NCBI GenBank assembly: GCA_910585615.1
Contig: CAJUFO010000013.1
Coordinates: forward strand, 22,456 to 77,371
Source of the DNA: an uncultured Acetatifactor sp.
GTDB taxonomy: Bacteria > Bacillota > Clostridia > Lachnospirales > Lachnospiraceae
DNA: 54,916 nt
Direction of reading: 5' to 3'
In this document: positions 26,590 to 34,793 of the stretch, piece by piece
Position numbering within the stretch: position 1 is the stretch's first letter
Layout: each line of letters opens with the position of its first letter
The notes under the pieces: model-generated
What the model was told of the DNA's origin: nothing
What the model saw: the letters and a program-made list of their open reading frames with translations, nothing else
Database searches by the model: none
Made by a program: the position numbers and the translations under genes

Positions 26590-27554
26590 CGGGCATCTCT
26601 CAATCTCCAATAATCCAGCATATCTGCAATCGTCTGTTCCATAGGGATAATCTGTCTCCAGTCTGTATCTGACTTAATCTTGTCCACATTGCCTATGATG
26701 ATTTTCTCATCAGTCGGACGGAGCAGCGCCGAATCAATCTTGACCTCAAACCTGTGCCCCATCTGCCTTTCAATTATGGAGACAATGTCCCTCATCTGAT
26801 AGCAATGTTCCGATGAAACATTGTAAACCTCTCCTGGCTTGCCCTTTTCTGCAAGCAACATAAGTCCTCTTACCAAATCCCTCTGATCCATAATTGCGCG
26901 CCTGCTTTCCAAATTGCCACATCTGAGCTCATATACGCCTTTCCGTTCAGCCTCTATGGCACGCTGCGTAAAGTCAGATGTTACGTCGTTCACCTTTCGC
27001 GTCCCTGTAGAGTTGAAGATACGCGCCCTAATACAGCGTATATGGTCATTCATGTAATACTGAAAGGCAATCAAATCCTGGCCGACCTTGCTCACTCCAT
27101 AAGGATGGAGCGGCTTCAATTCCGCCGTCTCCTTTACATAAGGATCCTCCAGCTCATTAAGGGTCTGTCCGTACTCAGCGCTCGAACAAGCCACAACTAC
27201 GACAGGGTCGTATCCATCGTCCCTATACTTCCTGGCTTTCTTGACTGCCTCAAATACGGCTATAGTTCCGCATATGTTCACGTCGATTGTCTCGAAAGGG
27301 CTGGCCCAGGACACCGTAGGATAGCTTTGAGCTGCAAGATGGTATATCTGTCCCGGAAGATTATCGATAACCACATCTTCAATCCCTTGCCCATATCGGA
27401 GGTCGCACTGGACGAACCTAACCGGCGCTTTCACCTGCACAATGTTTGCTTTATTCTTATGCCATGTCCCAATGACGTCATTTCCCTGTTCTTGGAGCAT
27501 CTCGACCATATGTGAGCCGACCATTCCGCCTGCTCCGGTGACCAAAACCGTCAT
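26586..27554 (-). CDS. GDP-sugar SDR (GDP-mannose 4,6-dehydratase / 4-reductase type)
   Basis: A 322-aa extended SDR. VLVTGAGGMVGSHMVEML binds the nucleotide, CSSAEYG is the catalytic Ser/Glu region and YGVSK the Tyr/Lys pair. FNSTGTRKVNDVTSDFTQRA, CGNLESRRAIMDQRDLVRGL and LRPTDEKIIIGNVDKIK look like the GDP-mannose 4,6-dehydratase / Rmd group. It follows the HddA-like kinase by 54 nt, so GDP-D-glycero-D-manno-heptose is a likely substrate, giving a 6-deoxyheptose or its 4-keto form. The start at 27554 has AGGAGG 6-7 nt upstream. Dehydratase versus reductase is not settled. Confidence 0.8.
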   Translation of the reverse strand: MTVLVTGAGGMVGSHMVEMLQEQGNDVIGTWHKNKANIVQVKAPVRFVQCDLRYGQGIEDVVIDNLPGQIYHLAAQSYPTVSWASPFETIDVNICGTIAVFEAVKKARKYRDDGYDPVVVVACSSAEYGQTLNELEDPYVKETAELKPLHPYGVSKVGQDLIAFQYYMNDHIRCIRARIFNSTGTRKVNDVTSDFTQRAIEAERKGVYELRCGNLESRRAIMDQRDLVRGLMLLAEKGKPGEVYNVSSEHCYQMRDIVSIIERQMGHRFEVKIDSALLRPTDEKIIIGNVDKIKSDTDWRQIIPMEQTIADMLDYWRLRDAR

Positions 27555-27608
27555 CTGTTTTCCTCCTATATCTGCCCGTGGGTACCAGACAGGGACAAAA
27601 TCCATCTC

Positions 27609-28616
27609 TCAATCGCTACCTTTCGGTCCATATGCTTCCGGGCTGTAATGGATGACTCTCGTCCCGCCTTCCTCAAATCGGAACGGAATCTTCAGCAGGC
27701 CCTCCATTGCATCTTCTACAGCCATCCTCCTCTCCGGCTGGACATAGAAGACAAGGAACCCTCCTCCGCCCGCGCCCAGAAGTTTCCCGCCCAATGCCCC
27801 AGCATCGACCCCTTTTTTATAGAGCATGTCGATGCCTTCATTGGATATGGCTGTGCCCGTCTTTTTCTTCAGCTTCCATGTACAGTCCAGCAGCCGCCCA
27901 AAATCATCCAAGTCCTTATCCCTATCCACGAGGACCGCTTCGGCAGCATCGACCAGGGCCAGCATCTCCTTCAGCTCGGATGCCCCATCGGCCCTTCCCT
28001 TTGCGTTGGTCTTCTGGATATCGGAAGAGAATCGGGTGAAGCCGGTGAAGAACATCAGCAGGTTATCGTTGAGCTGCTTCTTTCTTTCCTGATTTATTAT
28101 GATTGGAAGCACCTCATAACCATCCGCATTAAAGTTTATCCTGTTCAATCCACCATAGGCCGCCGCAATCTGATCCTGCCAGCCACCGGCTTCATCACAT
28201 AAAACACGTTCCAAATAAATGGCTTCATCGGCCAGCTTCTTCTTGTCCGCGTATCTTCCCTTCAATGCATAAAATGCGTTCAGCATACCAACCGCAAAGG
28301 AGCTCGATGTTCCCAACCCTGAACGGGCCGGAAGGTCAGCCTCATATGTCAGCCGAATCTCGTGCATGTCGAGCATCCTCATGGCGTTACGGATTGCAGG
28401 ATGCTGAATCGCCTCAGTGTCCGACACCCTTTCCGTTCTCGAATATGTAAGCTCTGTACTATACTCAAAAAATCTGGGCAGATGTCTCACATTGACATAG
28501 CAGTACTTATCAAATGTGGTTGAAATGACCGATCCCTTGTTTTCCTTGAAATAAGCCTCTATATCTGTTCCGCCCCCAAAAAAGGACATGCGGAAGGGTG
28601 TCTTTGTGATTATCAT
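27609..28616 (-). CDS. GHMP sugar kinase, HddA-like (heptose 7-phosphate kinase)
   Basis: A 335-aa GHMP-family kinase. MIITKTPFRMSFFGGGTD is the characteristic N-terminus of HddA-type enzymes. ARSGLGTSSSFAVGMLNA is the phosphate-binding loop, and GALGGKLLGAGGGGFLVFYV is the C-terminal glycine-rich motif. HddA phosphorylates D-glycero-D-manno-heptose 7-phosphate at C1 on the way to GDP-heptose. Start ATG 28616 has GGAAGG 9-10 nt upstream and matches the family start. The GmhB and HddC steps are fused in the last gene of the operon; no GmhA isomerase is in the window. Confidence 0.88.
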   Translation of the reverse strand: MIITKTPFRMSFFGGGTDIEAYFKENKGSVISTTFDKYCYVNVRHLPRFFEYSTELTYSRTERVSDTEAIQHPAIRNAMRMLDMHEIRLTYEADLPARSGLGTSSSFAVGMLNAFYALKGRYADKKKLADEAIYLERVLCDEAGGWQDQIAAAYGGLNRINFNADGYEVLPIIINQERKKQLNDNLLMFFTGFTRFSSDIQKTNAKGRADGASELKEMLALVDAAEAVLVDRDKDLDDFGRLLDCTWKLKKKTGTAISNEGIDMLYKKGVDAGALGGKLLGAGGGGFLVFYVQPERRMAVEDAMEGLLKIPFRFEEGGTRVIHYSPEAYGPKGSD

Positions 28617-28677
28617 CGATGATGCACCTTCCATGTATCTGCATACACATTCCACAAATCGGATTAATTCACTTAAA

Positions 28678-30867
28678 TCACAATTTTCTCAACAGAATCT
28701 TCAGTTTTACAACACTATTCAAGCTATTGCTCTTAAAATCAAAATCTCTGCGATACAGCAACCTCAACCAATTCCCTACTGTTTCGTCATATCTACAGAT
28801 TTCTTCAGCAAGCTTTTTATATTCCGAAGTCATTCTGTCCCCATAGCACTCTAGCAGGCACATACATTGTTTCTTAATTTCAAATACATCCAGATACCGT
28901 TTCACCTGATGCAGTTTTCCCTTGATGCCACTATTCAATCCTGCAACATTATCGCCATGCTGTCGATAATTGATATGCGGTGCTGCATCCGCATAATATC
29001 TTCCTCCAAGCGCAAGACAAACCTTAAACAGCCAGCTATCATGCATCAGTATGAATTCCGGGCTTGCGCTATTGATAACATCCACTAAATATTGATTAAA
29101 TACTGCTGTGCAGCCAGCCACATTACTAATCAGAAAATTCGCATGCGCACTTCTATCTGCAGAAATCTTATGAATAGAGAGCAATTTTAGATTTTCATCC
29201 ACCAAGCGCTGCCCGCAATAATACATTGATGGCTTGTCTTTCGGTAGCTCTTTTAGTTCCGTGACAGCATACAATAGCTTATCATTGTCCCAGACATCAT
29301 CCTGATCGCAGAACGCATAATATTCTGATTGTGGCGCATGTTTCAAAAGGTCAAGATAGCTCTTCTGCACGTTAAGATGGGCTCCTGTATACCAGCTCAA
29401 TAAGCCTTTGTCCTGGTATTCATCCAGAATCCTATGTGTCCCATCCTTAGAGCCGTCATCCCGAACCAAGATTCTTACACTGACCCCTTTTTGTAAGAGC
29501 ACACTGTCTAGCTGTTCCCTAAGATATTTCTCTCCATTATATGTTGCAAGTACTACTGTTACAGAATGATTCTCTTTCGCAGTTTTGTCATAACGGCATC
29601 TATCTATCCGTGGTACAGGTATAACATATAGACCACGCTTTCCCTCATGTACCGAATCAATGCAGATTTTTGTTCCCTCCCAATTCCAACGTGGATGAAG
29701 GTCACAGCGGCAGTCATTGTCATATTTAAAGGGAGAGGCTACCCTAGCTATTCTCCTGCTGCAATCATCCTGCTCTGTGCATAGATAAAGGGATGCCAAT
29801 CTCTTTCTATTGGGATATGTATCCGTTATAATACGGTTTCCATCAAATGAGTAGCTGCAATGGCCGTCTGTGCTAAGCTCTGGCCAATACATCCTATACT
29901 CATGTGTCTTATCCTTCATCAGATAGTAATGATCTCCTGTCTCCTTTTTCCGAAGGAAAGATAGAATCTCATCATCATTTTTCCAGAAACAATGCGAAAC
30001 AAAAACATCATCGCTTAGATTGTACATTTCTGTCCTGTCTATATTAACAGTAATCAGTCTTGTATGCTTCCTTCCTTTCTGGAACCAACGATGTAGAATC
30101 ATAAACCTTCTGCCATTTGGGCTTATCATCAGGTGATTAACCTTATGCTCTGCCTCCTTCATGGTTTCATCTGGCTCAAACGCTGCCATATCCGTGTATC
30201 TTAAAATGTCTGTTACTTTCCCAGACGGAATGTCCATCTTCCAAATACAGGTTTCATCTGGGCACAATACGCCTTTTGTCTTATCTGGGAGGTTAGAATA
30301 GCCATATCCTGGACGCATTCGATGCAGCCTACTAAAATCCAGAGACAATGCAAACCTACCATCCTTTGCTACATCATATACAGGAAAAGGCAGCATTTTC
30401 TCAATCTGTCTGTTTTTCCAATTGTAGATTACGGAACAGTATTTTCCATCCCTAAAGTCGTTATATATTATGTGGCTCTTAAAATCGGGGCCCATCCATT
30501 GAGCCATACAGCCCTGTTGTACATTCCACGAATGGGTAACACCAATCTTGATATATCTGTTTCCCTCTTGAGCATCAATCACTCCAACAATAGCAGCTTC
30601 CTTTGGTGCAACACATCTATAAGTTTGTCTGGCCTTTATACATAGCATGTATCTGTCTGTTGCATCCCATGGAGATTTATCATAGTATCCATAAAAATAC
30701 TCATATCCATCATCTGGAGATACCCTAAGAATCGGCCCTTCCGACCTGAGCTTCTCATTGGATGCTATAACACTAGCCATTTGATAGACCCTCTTGGCCG
30801 AGCGTTTTAGCACCGGAAACTGTTCCATTGCTTTTTTTCCTGCATTCTCTAATTCCAAAAATCCCAC
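28678..30867 (-). CDS. Fusion: beta-propeller-like N-domain + family 2 glycosyltransferase
   Basis: A 729-aa protein in two parts. Residues about 45-420 look like a TolB-type beta-propeller, with recurring blade-like units such as DGYEYFYGYYDKSPWDATDR, VYDVAKDGRFALSLDF, VNHLMISPNGRRFMILHR and DLHPRWNWEGTKICIDSV. Residues about 434-729 are a GT2 transferase: SVTVVLATYNGEKYLREQLD, VRDDGSKDGTHRIL and YAFCDQDDVWDNDKL (DxD), with PEFILMHDSWLFKVCLALGG near the acceptor site. GTG 30867 is 8 nt after GAGGGAG. No signal peptide or membrane helix is seen, so it is cytosolic. The propeller may bind the growing glycan; that is inference. Confidence 0.85.
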   Translation of the reverse strand: MGFLELENAGKKAMEQFPVLKRSAKRVYQMASVIASNEKLRSEGPILRVSPDDGYEYFYGYYDKSPWDATDRYMLCIKARQTYRCVAPKEAAIVGVIDAQEGNRYIKIGVTHSWNVQQGCMAQWMGPDFKSHIIYNDFRDGKYCSVIYNWKNRQIEKMLPFPVYDVAKDGRFALSLDFSRLHRMRPGYGYSNLPDKTKGVLCPDETCIWKMDIPSGKVTDILRYTDMAAFEPDETMKEAEHKVNHLMISPNGRRFMILHRWFQKGRKHTRLITVNIDRTEMYNLSDDVFVSHCFWKNDDEILSFLRKKETGDHYYLMKDKTHEYRMYWPELSTDGHCSYSFDGNRIITDTYPNRKRLASLYLCTEQDDCSRRIARVASPFKYDNDCRCDLHPRWNWEGTKICIDSVHEGKRGLYVIPVPRIDRCRYDKTAKENHSVTVVLATYNGEKYLREQLDSVLLQKGVSVRILVRDDGSKDGTHRILDEYQDKGLLSWYTGAHLNVQKSYLDLLKHAPQSEYYAFCDQDDVWDNDKLLYAVTELKELPKDKPSMYYCGQRLVDENLKLLSIHKISADRSAHANFLISNVAGCTAVFNQYLVDVINSASPEFILMHDSWLFKVCLALGGRYYADAAPHINYRQHGDNVAGLNSGIKGKLHQVKRYLDVFEIKKQCMCLLECYGDRMTSEYKKLAEEICRYDETVGNWLRLLYRRDFDFKSNSLNSVVKLKILLRKL

Positions 30868-30887
30868 AGCTTTTCTCCCTCAGTGAG

Positions 30888-31382
30888 TTACCAGTTCTCC
30901 TGAATAAATCTATCTATCATCTTCACTATCGACATCGGATCCTTGTTCTCCCATGGAATCAGTCCATCTGTTCCATCATACAGTTTCTGAAAGCATTCCC
31001 CCAAATCCTCAAGCTCTAAATCAGCCATCAGGACGTAACCATTACTGCTGAAAGCATCATTATTTTGAATCTGATGGTCATTAATGTGTTCCCCATATTT
31101 CTCGAGGCGGGTAACAGCTATTACCTTTTTCCCAGCATTCAGCGCTTTCATGATAGAACCCGATGCCCCATGGCTAACTACGATATCAGCTTCATTTACC
31201 TTTTTCAGAAATTCATCCGGTGAAATAAAATTTTGGTATGCATAGTGCCGCGGTTTATATGTAGATGTTCCTACCTGCGCAAACATCGGTTCTGTCAAGA
31301 TACCGTCTTCGTATAAATCATCTAATCTCTTAAATAAGCGGTCAAACGGGTATTGTCTTGATCCAACCGTAACAAATATCAA
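30888..31382 (-). CDS. PssE/Alg13-like glycosyltransferase catalytic subunit
   Basis: A 164-aa half-size GT28-fold protein that forms an active transferase with its PssD/Alg14-like partner. IFVTVGSRQYPFDRLFKRL is the typical start and VSHGASGSIMKALNAGKKVI the UDP-sugar binding block. I choose TTG 31382 (reading IFVTVGS straight away) with GGGAG 9 nt upstream. The in-frame ATG at 31421 overlaps the partner gene and adds unrelated residues. It directly follows the partner. Homologous pairs often add galactose or GlcNAc to the second sugar, but the donor is not shown here. Confidence 0.86.
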   Translation of the reverse strand: MIFVTVGSRQYPFDRLFKRLDDLYEDGILTEPMFAQVGTSTYKPRHYAYQNFISPDEFLKKVNEADIVVSHGASGSIMKALNAGKKVIAVTRLEKYGEHINDHQIQNNDAFSSNGYVLMADLELEDLGECFQKLYDGTDGLIPWENKDPMSIVKMIDRFIQENW

Positions 31383-31408
31383 TATTGTCCACTCCCTGTA
31401 TCCTTTAG

Positions 31409-31873
31409 CTAATATAGACATCCACCATAAATTGCCTTTTTATAGAACTTTTTTTGCGTCTCCCACTGTACGATAAAAAGATCCGCATGCTTTTCCATTT
31501 TCCTTCCAGCGACTGTCGGCATATTTGCCCTTCCAAATGTTTCTATAAAAACAATCTTTTTATGCAAAAGTACCGCCAAAAGATAAAATGGATATGCTAC
31601 CATAGTACCTGTTGTAATTACAAAATCTGGTTTTTCTTTCATCCAAATGTATATACTATAAAGGCAATTCCATATCATCTTTACGAGCATTAGTCCATCT
31701 TTCATGTCCGTCTGAACCATAAAGTAATTCCCTAATGGTTCTTCAAATTTGGTTTTTTCCGTCACGAAAAAACCTTTATATTTTCTTGCCAATGGCTCAA
31801 GCTTTTGCAGTTGTTCCCAATGTCCGCCCGATGAAGAAACGAAACAAAGGCAAGGCTTTCTTATATGCTTCAT
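31409..31873 (-). CDS. PssD/Alg14-like membrane-anchoring subunit
   Basis: A 154-aa partner of the preceding PssE/Alg13-like protein, recruiting it to the membrane. The N-terminus CLCFVSSSGGHWEQLQKLE is the family signature. A hydrophobic segment lies around residues 85-110 (FVITTGTMVAYPFYLLAVLL). FIETFGRANMPTVAGR matches the conserved C-terminal block. ATG 31873 is preceded by AGGGAG. It lies 144 nt after the epimerase gene, the largest gap in the proximal part of the operon. Confidence 0.87.
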   Translation of the reverse strand: MKHIRKPCLCFVSSSGGHWEQLQKLEPLARKYKGFFVTEKTKFEEPLGNYFMVQTDMKDGLMLVKMIWNCLYSIYIWMKEKPDFVITTGTMVAYPFYLLAVLLHKKIVFIETFGRANMPTVAGRKMEKHADLFIVQWETQKKFYKKAIYGGCLY

Positions 31874-32017
31874 TTTTCTATTTTCTCCCTAGCCTCTCAG
31901 CCTCTCTTACTCTTCGTAGCAAGAGAATATACATCATCTGGAAGCGCTTCTCTTATTTCCTGCTCTTACCGTCCTTATAGCCTCACATTGATTTCCACAC
32001 GCACAGTAATTACCGAT

Positions 32018-33067
32018 TTAAGCCTTATAAAATCCCGCATACCATTCAGCGAAGCGCCTTAATCCATCTCTCAAAGATGTACTCGGCTTATATCCAAAGT
32101 CATGCACTAAAGTATCTATATTCGCATATGTCACAGGGACATCACCAGGCTGCATCGGAATAAGCTCCTTATGGGAATCAAAATCATAGTCTGTCGGCAG
32201 CACCCCTGCCCTCATCAGCTCCTCCCCAAGAATCTGTACGAAATCCAGTAGATTCTCTGGCCTGTTATTCCCAATATTGTAAACCGCATAAGGCGGAATC
32301 GGCAGACTATCTTCTCCGCTCTTCTTCTCAGGCGCTTTGGCCATAACGCGTATAATGCCTTCTACAATATCATCTATGTATGTAAAGTCTCTCTTGCAAT
32401 TTCCATAATTGAAGATTTGAATCATCTCTCCGGCCCGAAGCTTATTTGTAAAGTCGAAGTAAGCCATATCTGGCCGTCCTGCAGGACCATATACTGTGAA
32501 AAATCGAAGTCCCGTGCTTGGAATGTTATAAATCTTCGAATAGGCATGAGCCATCAGTTCATTGCTCTTCTTTGTAGCCGCATAAAGGCTCACTGGATTA
32601 TCGACCTTGTCATCTGTGGAAAATGGCACTTTTTTATTTCCTCCATATACGGAAGAACTTGAAGCGTAAACCAGATGCTCAAGTGCATCATCATATCTAC
32701 AAGCCTCTAAAATGTTATAGAAGCCAATCAGATTAGACTGGATGTAGGCATCCGGATTTATGATGCTATAACGTACACCAGCTTGGGCTGCCAGATTCAC
32801 CACAATTTGAAATTTATATTCATCATACAAAGATAGAATAGTTTTCTTATCTGCAATGTCACCTTTCACGAACGTGAAGTTTTTAAACTTCATGAGCTTT
32901 TCCAACCTATACTTTTTTAAAGAAACATCATAGTAGCCATTCATATTATCAATGCCAACTAGAATTGAAGAGCTATTTTCTTCACATAAACGTATGGCAA
33001 GATTTGATCCAATAAAACCAGCAGTTCCGGTGACTAGTATTCTCTTTTTGCTAAAATCAAAACCCAT
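32018..33067 (-). CDS. UDP-glucuronate 4-epimerase-like enzyme
   Basis: A 349-aa extended SDR interconverting UDP-glucuronate and UDP-galacturonate. RILVTGTAGFIGSNLAIRL binds NAD, SSSSVYGGNKKVPF supplies the catalytic Ser/Thr region and YAATKKSNELMAHAYS the Tyr/Lys pair. LRFFTVYGPAGRPDMAYFDF and FNYGNCKRDFTYIDDIVEG are typical of the uronate epimerase branch. It starts 19 nt after the AbiEi-like gene, so both are on one transcript. A uronic acid in the polysaccharide is therefore likely. Specificity toward another UDP-sugar is possible. Confidence 0.87.
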   Translation of the reverse strand: MGFDFSKKRILVTGTAGFIGSNLAIRLCEENSSSILVGIDNMNGYYDVSLKKYRLEKLMKFKNFTFVKGDIADKKTILSLYDEYKFQIVVNLAAQAGVRYSIINPDAYIQSNLIGFYNILEACRYDDALEHLVYASSSSVYGGNKKVPFSTDDKVDNPVSLYAATKKSNELMAHAYSKIYNIPSTGLRFFTVYGPAGRPDMAYFDFTNKLRAGEMIQIFNYGNCKRDFTYIDDIVEGIIRVMAKAPEKKSGEDSLPIPPYAVYNIGNNRPENLLDFVQILGEELMRAGVLPTDYDFDSHKELIPMQPGDVPVTYANIDTLVHDFGYKPSTSLRDGLRRFAEWYAGFYKA

Positions 33068-33086
33068 TTTTATCTTCTTTCACTTT

Positions 33087-33923
33087 TTAATCGTTTTTTA
33101 AGCAGGGGCCATAAATCCCCCACCCCCTATGGTAGACCAGCCCCTCCGCCCCCTTCACCATATACCGCACAGTACTGGCACAATGCTTTCTGCACTCCCG
33201 ATAGAATCCTTCCGGCAACTTCACATACTCCTGCAGCTGCTCCAGCACATACCCGCACTTCTGGTACAGATACCCGTTCCCATACCGCTCAAGGCACTGA
33301 AGCAGCTTGTCTGCGTCCAACTGCGGCAGCCGCACAATGCACTCCACCACATCCTCCAACCCCCTGCTCCCCTCGAAGCAATGCAGGCTGTCCACCACCG
33401 TCTGCTCCAGGCTCGTCACCAGGCTTCCGGCGACCCATTCCGTGGTTGCTATAGCCTTCGGATGTATCCTGCGGTAAAAGACCCCGTTATAGCGAAAATC
33501 CGTGAACCGTGTCCCGGTAGCCACGAATACCTCATTGCCTCCCCGAGGTGCATACCCATGCACCTCGAATGCGCTGCGAAGGCAGATATAGGCATCCGGG
33601 AACAGCCTGCTGCCAATCTGGTACTTCGTCAGTACCGGCTCCTCCTTCTCCGTGTCCATCACCGTATACAAGTTCCGGTGTATCCTGTCGATGTACCCCT
33701 TCCTCTGGTAGTCGTTCACCAGGTAGGCCACCGCCGACCGCTCCCCCACCATATCAGTGACATCCTGCAGGCTGAAGCATCCCAGCTCCCGCATCCTGTC
33801 GTAATACTTAACGATAGAAAGCTGCTCCCTCTTTCTATTGTATGGCTTGGCAACACTATATTCGTCCCTGTTCGTCTCCGGCATCTCGCTAAGCCCCCAT
33901 ACACCCATTTCCGGGCAGGACAT
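33087..33923 (-). CDS. AbiEi-like antitoxin-family winged-helix regulator, without AbiEii
   Basis: A 278-aa protein resembling AbiEi, the antitoxin and autorepressor of type IV AbiE systems. Residues about 38-90 form a winged helix (YYDRMRELGCFSLQDVTDMV, then RKGYIDRIHRNLYTVMD). The C-terminal AbiEi domain includes YICLRSAFEVHGYAPRGG and IATTEWVAGSLVTSLEQTVV. The start at 33923 has AGGAGG 8 nt upstream; the longer reading to 34121 would translate the promoter and palindrome region. No AbiEii nucleotidyltransferase follows; instead the 23-kb glycan operon begins 19 nt later. Two near-identical palindromes flank its promoter. I infer it regulates the operon. Family call is from pattern memory, moderately sure. 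Confidence 0.72.
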   Translation of the reverse strand: MSCPEMGVWGLSEMPETNRDEYSVAKPYNRKREQLSIVKYYDRMRELGCFSLQDVTDMVGERSAVAYLVNDYQRKGYIDRIHRNLYTVMDTEKEEPVLTKYQIGSRLFPDAYICLRSAFEVHGYAPRGGNEVFVATGTRFTDFRYNGVFYRRIHPKAIATTEWVAGSLVTSLEQTVVDSLHCFEGSRGLEDVVECIVRLPQLDADKLLQCLERYGNGYLYQKCGYVLEQLQEYVKLPEGFYRECRKHCASTVRYMVKGAEGLVYHRGWGIYGPCLKND

Positions 33924-33952
33924 CCCCTGCCCCTCCTGCCAGTCTCCAAATC

Positions 33953-33980
33953 GTTCGCCTAACTGACATGTTAGGCGAAC
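33953..33980. repeat. 28-bp palindrome, proximal copy (AbiEi leader)
   Basis: A perfect inverted repeat: GTTCGCCTAAC, loop TGACAT, GTTAGGCGAAC. It lies between the predicted AbiEi promoter and start codon, 30 bp before the ATG. A T5 run follows on the plus strand only, so on the gene's own transcript it is a hairpin without a terminator tail. It matches the distal copy at 34193-34220 in inverted orientation with one mismatch. Confidence 0.85.
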
Positions 33981-34101
33981 TTTTTCGGCCTTTTTCGCCC
34001 CTCGCGCCCGCTTCCCGGAAAGGGCGTAAAAAGCGCAGCCAAATGCCAAACAGGGCAATTTAGCCAAAATCCATATGCGAAATATATGAAAAAACTGGAG
34101 A

Positions 34102-34131
34102 AATATAGTCGGAACTAGCAAATATTGACAA
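34102..34131 (-). promoter_or_regulatory. Predicted promoter of the AbiEi-led polysaccharide operon
   Basis: On the minus strand TTGTCA (34131-34126), 18 bp, TATATT (34107-34102), with transcription expected near 34095. This gives a leader of about 170 nt before the AbiEi ATG at 33923. The promoter lies exactly between the two 28-bp palindromes (about 60 bp from the distal and 120 bp from the proximal copy). On the plus strand the same segment offers TTGCAC (34146-34151) with TAAAAT (34169-34174), but no gene follows. Confidence 0.6.
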
Positions 34132-34192
34132 AAATAAATTTAGACTTGCACTCTCCACGCATTGGGTATAAAATGTTAGAAGTAATAAAAAA

Positions 34193-34220
34193 GTTCGCCT
34201 AACATGTCAGTAAGGCGAAC
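34193..34220. repeat. 28-bp palindrome, distal copy; also terminator of yolD
   Basis: GTTCGCCTAAC, loop ATGTCA, GTAAGGCGAAC (10 of 11 pairs), bounded by A6 and T6 runs, so it can terminate transcription in both directions. On the minus strand it ends the polymerase-yolD transcript about 60 nt after the yolD stop. Read as reverse complement it equals the proximal copy at 33953-33980 except for one base, including the loop. That argues for a conserved protein-binding site rather than chance terminators. Confidence 0.85.
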
Positions 34221-34282
34221 TTTTTTATCATATATCAGTACATATCATGGATTCTCCCGAATCCCACGCTTCCCGGCCATCC

Positions 34283-34729
34283 CTATCCCTCCAGGCCGGA
34301 AAACACCTCCCCCTCTATCCCCACCACCGACTTCACAGGAATCCATGTACCATCTTCCATGACAAACAGCTGCTCATAAAGGTCTATCCTCTTGATCCGC
34401 CCGGTGGCGGTGACATAGGCTCCCCCGGCCTTTCTGGCATCCGGCTGGAAATAGGTGACGGAAATCTCCGGGTGCTCTTTCATGTGCTCCCTCAGATACC
34501 GCAGCTTCTCCTCCAGCCCTTCAATGGCATCCTCCTCCAGCTCCGTCCTCTTGTCCGTCAGCCGGCCCGTCTCCTCAATGGCGTCCCCGAAGCCCGTGAG
34601 CGCCGCAAAGGGCATGAACTGTGCCGCCCTGTCAGCCACCGGCATAGGGGGATGCACGGAGGAGATATGGTGAGGCAGATTTATGATATCGTCATAGCAG
34701 TGGCTGTCCTGCATTATTCCTTTTTCCAT
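34283..34729 (-). CDS. YolD-like protein, partner of Y-family polymerase
   Basis: A 148-aa protein of the YolD-like family, small proteins usually encoded next to UmuC-type polymerases in Firmicutes and proposed to act as UmuD-like partners. Family blocks are INLPHHISSVHPPMPVADRA, AQFMPFAALTGFGDAIEETG and the C-terminal IKRIDLYEQLFVMEDG. The central region is helical and acidic (LEEDAIEGLEEKLRYLREH). Start ATG 34729 follows GGGGA and lies 64 nt after the polymerase stop. It should be co-transcribed with the polymerase and SOS-induced. Confidence 0.86.
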   Translation of the reverse strand: MEKGIMQDSHCYDDIINLPHHISSVHPPMPVADRAAQFMPFAALTGFGDAIEETGRLTDKRTELEEDAIEGLEEKLRYLREHMKEHPEISVTYFQPDARKAGGAYVTATGRIKRIDLYEQLFVMEDGTWIPVKSVVGIEGEVFSGLEG

Positions 34730-34793
34730 ACCATCCCCTGTCCTTCCCGTGCGCAATTCTTGCACCGCCCTTTCTCCGCACTATGCGCTACGC

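Noticed and set aside
33953..33980. GCCTAAC/GTTAGGC core resembles an integron attC site
   Set aside because: The palindrome is only 28 bp, lacks the bulged extrahelical bases and L-box structure, and no integrase gene is present. The promoter context and twin copy fit operators better.
33924..34121. Extension of the AbiEi-like protein to 344 aa with an N-terminal hydrophobic segment
   Set aside because: It would translate the predicted promoter and the proximal palindrome; the strong AGGAGG before ATG 33923 marks the true start.
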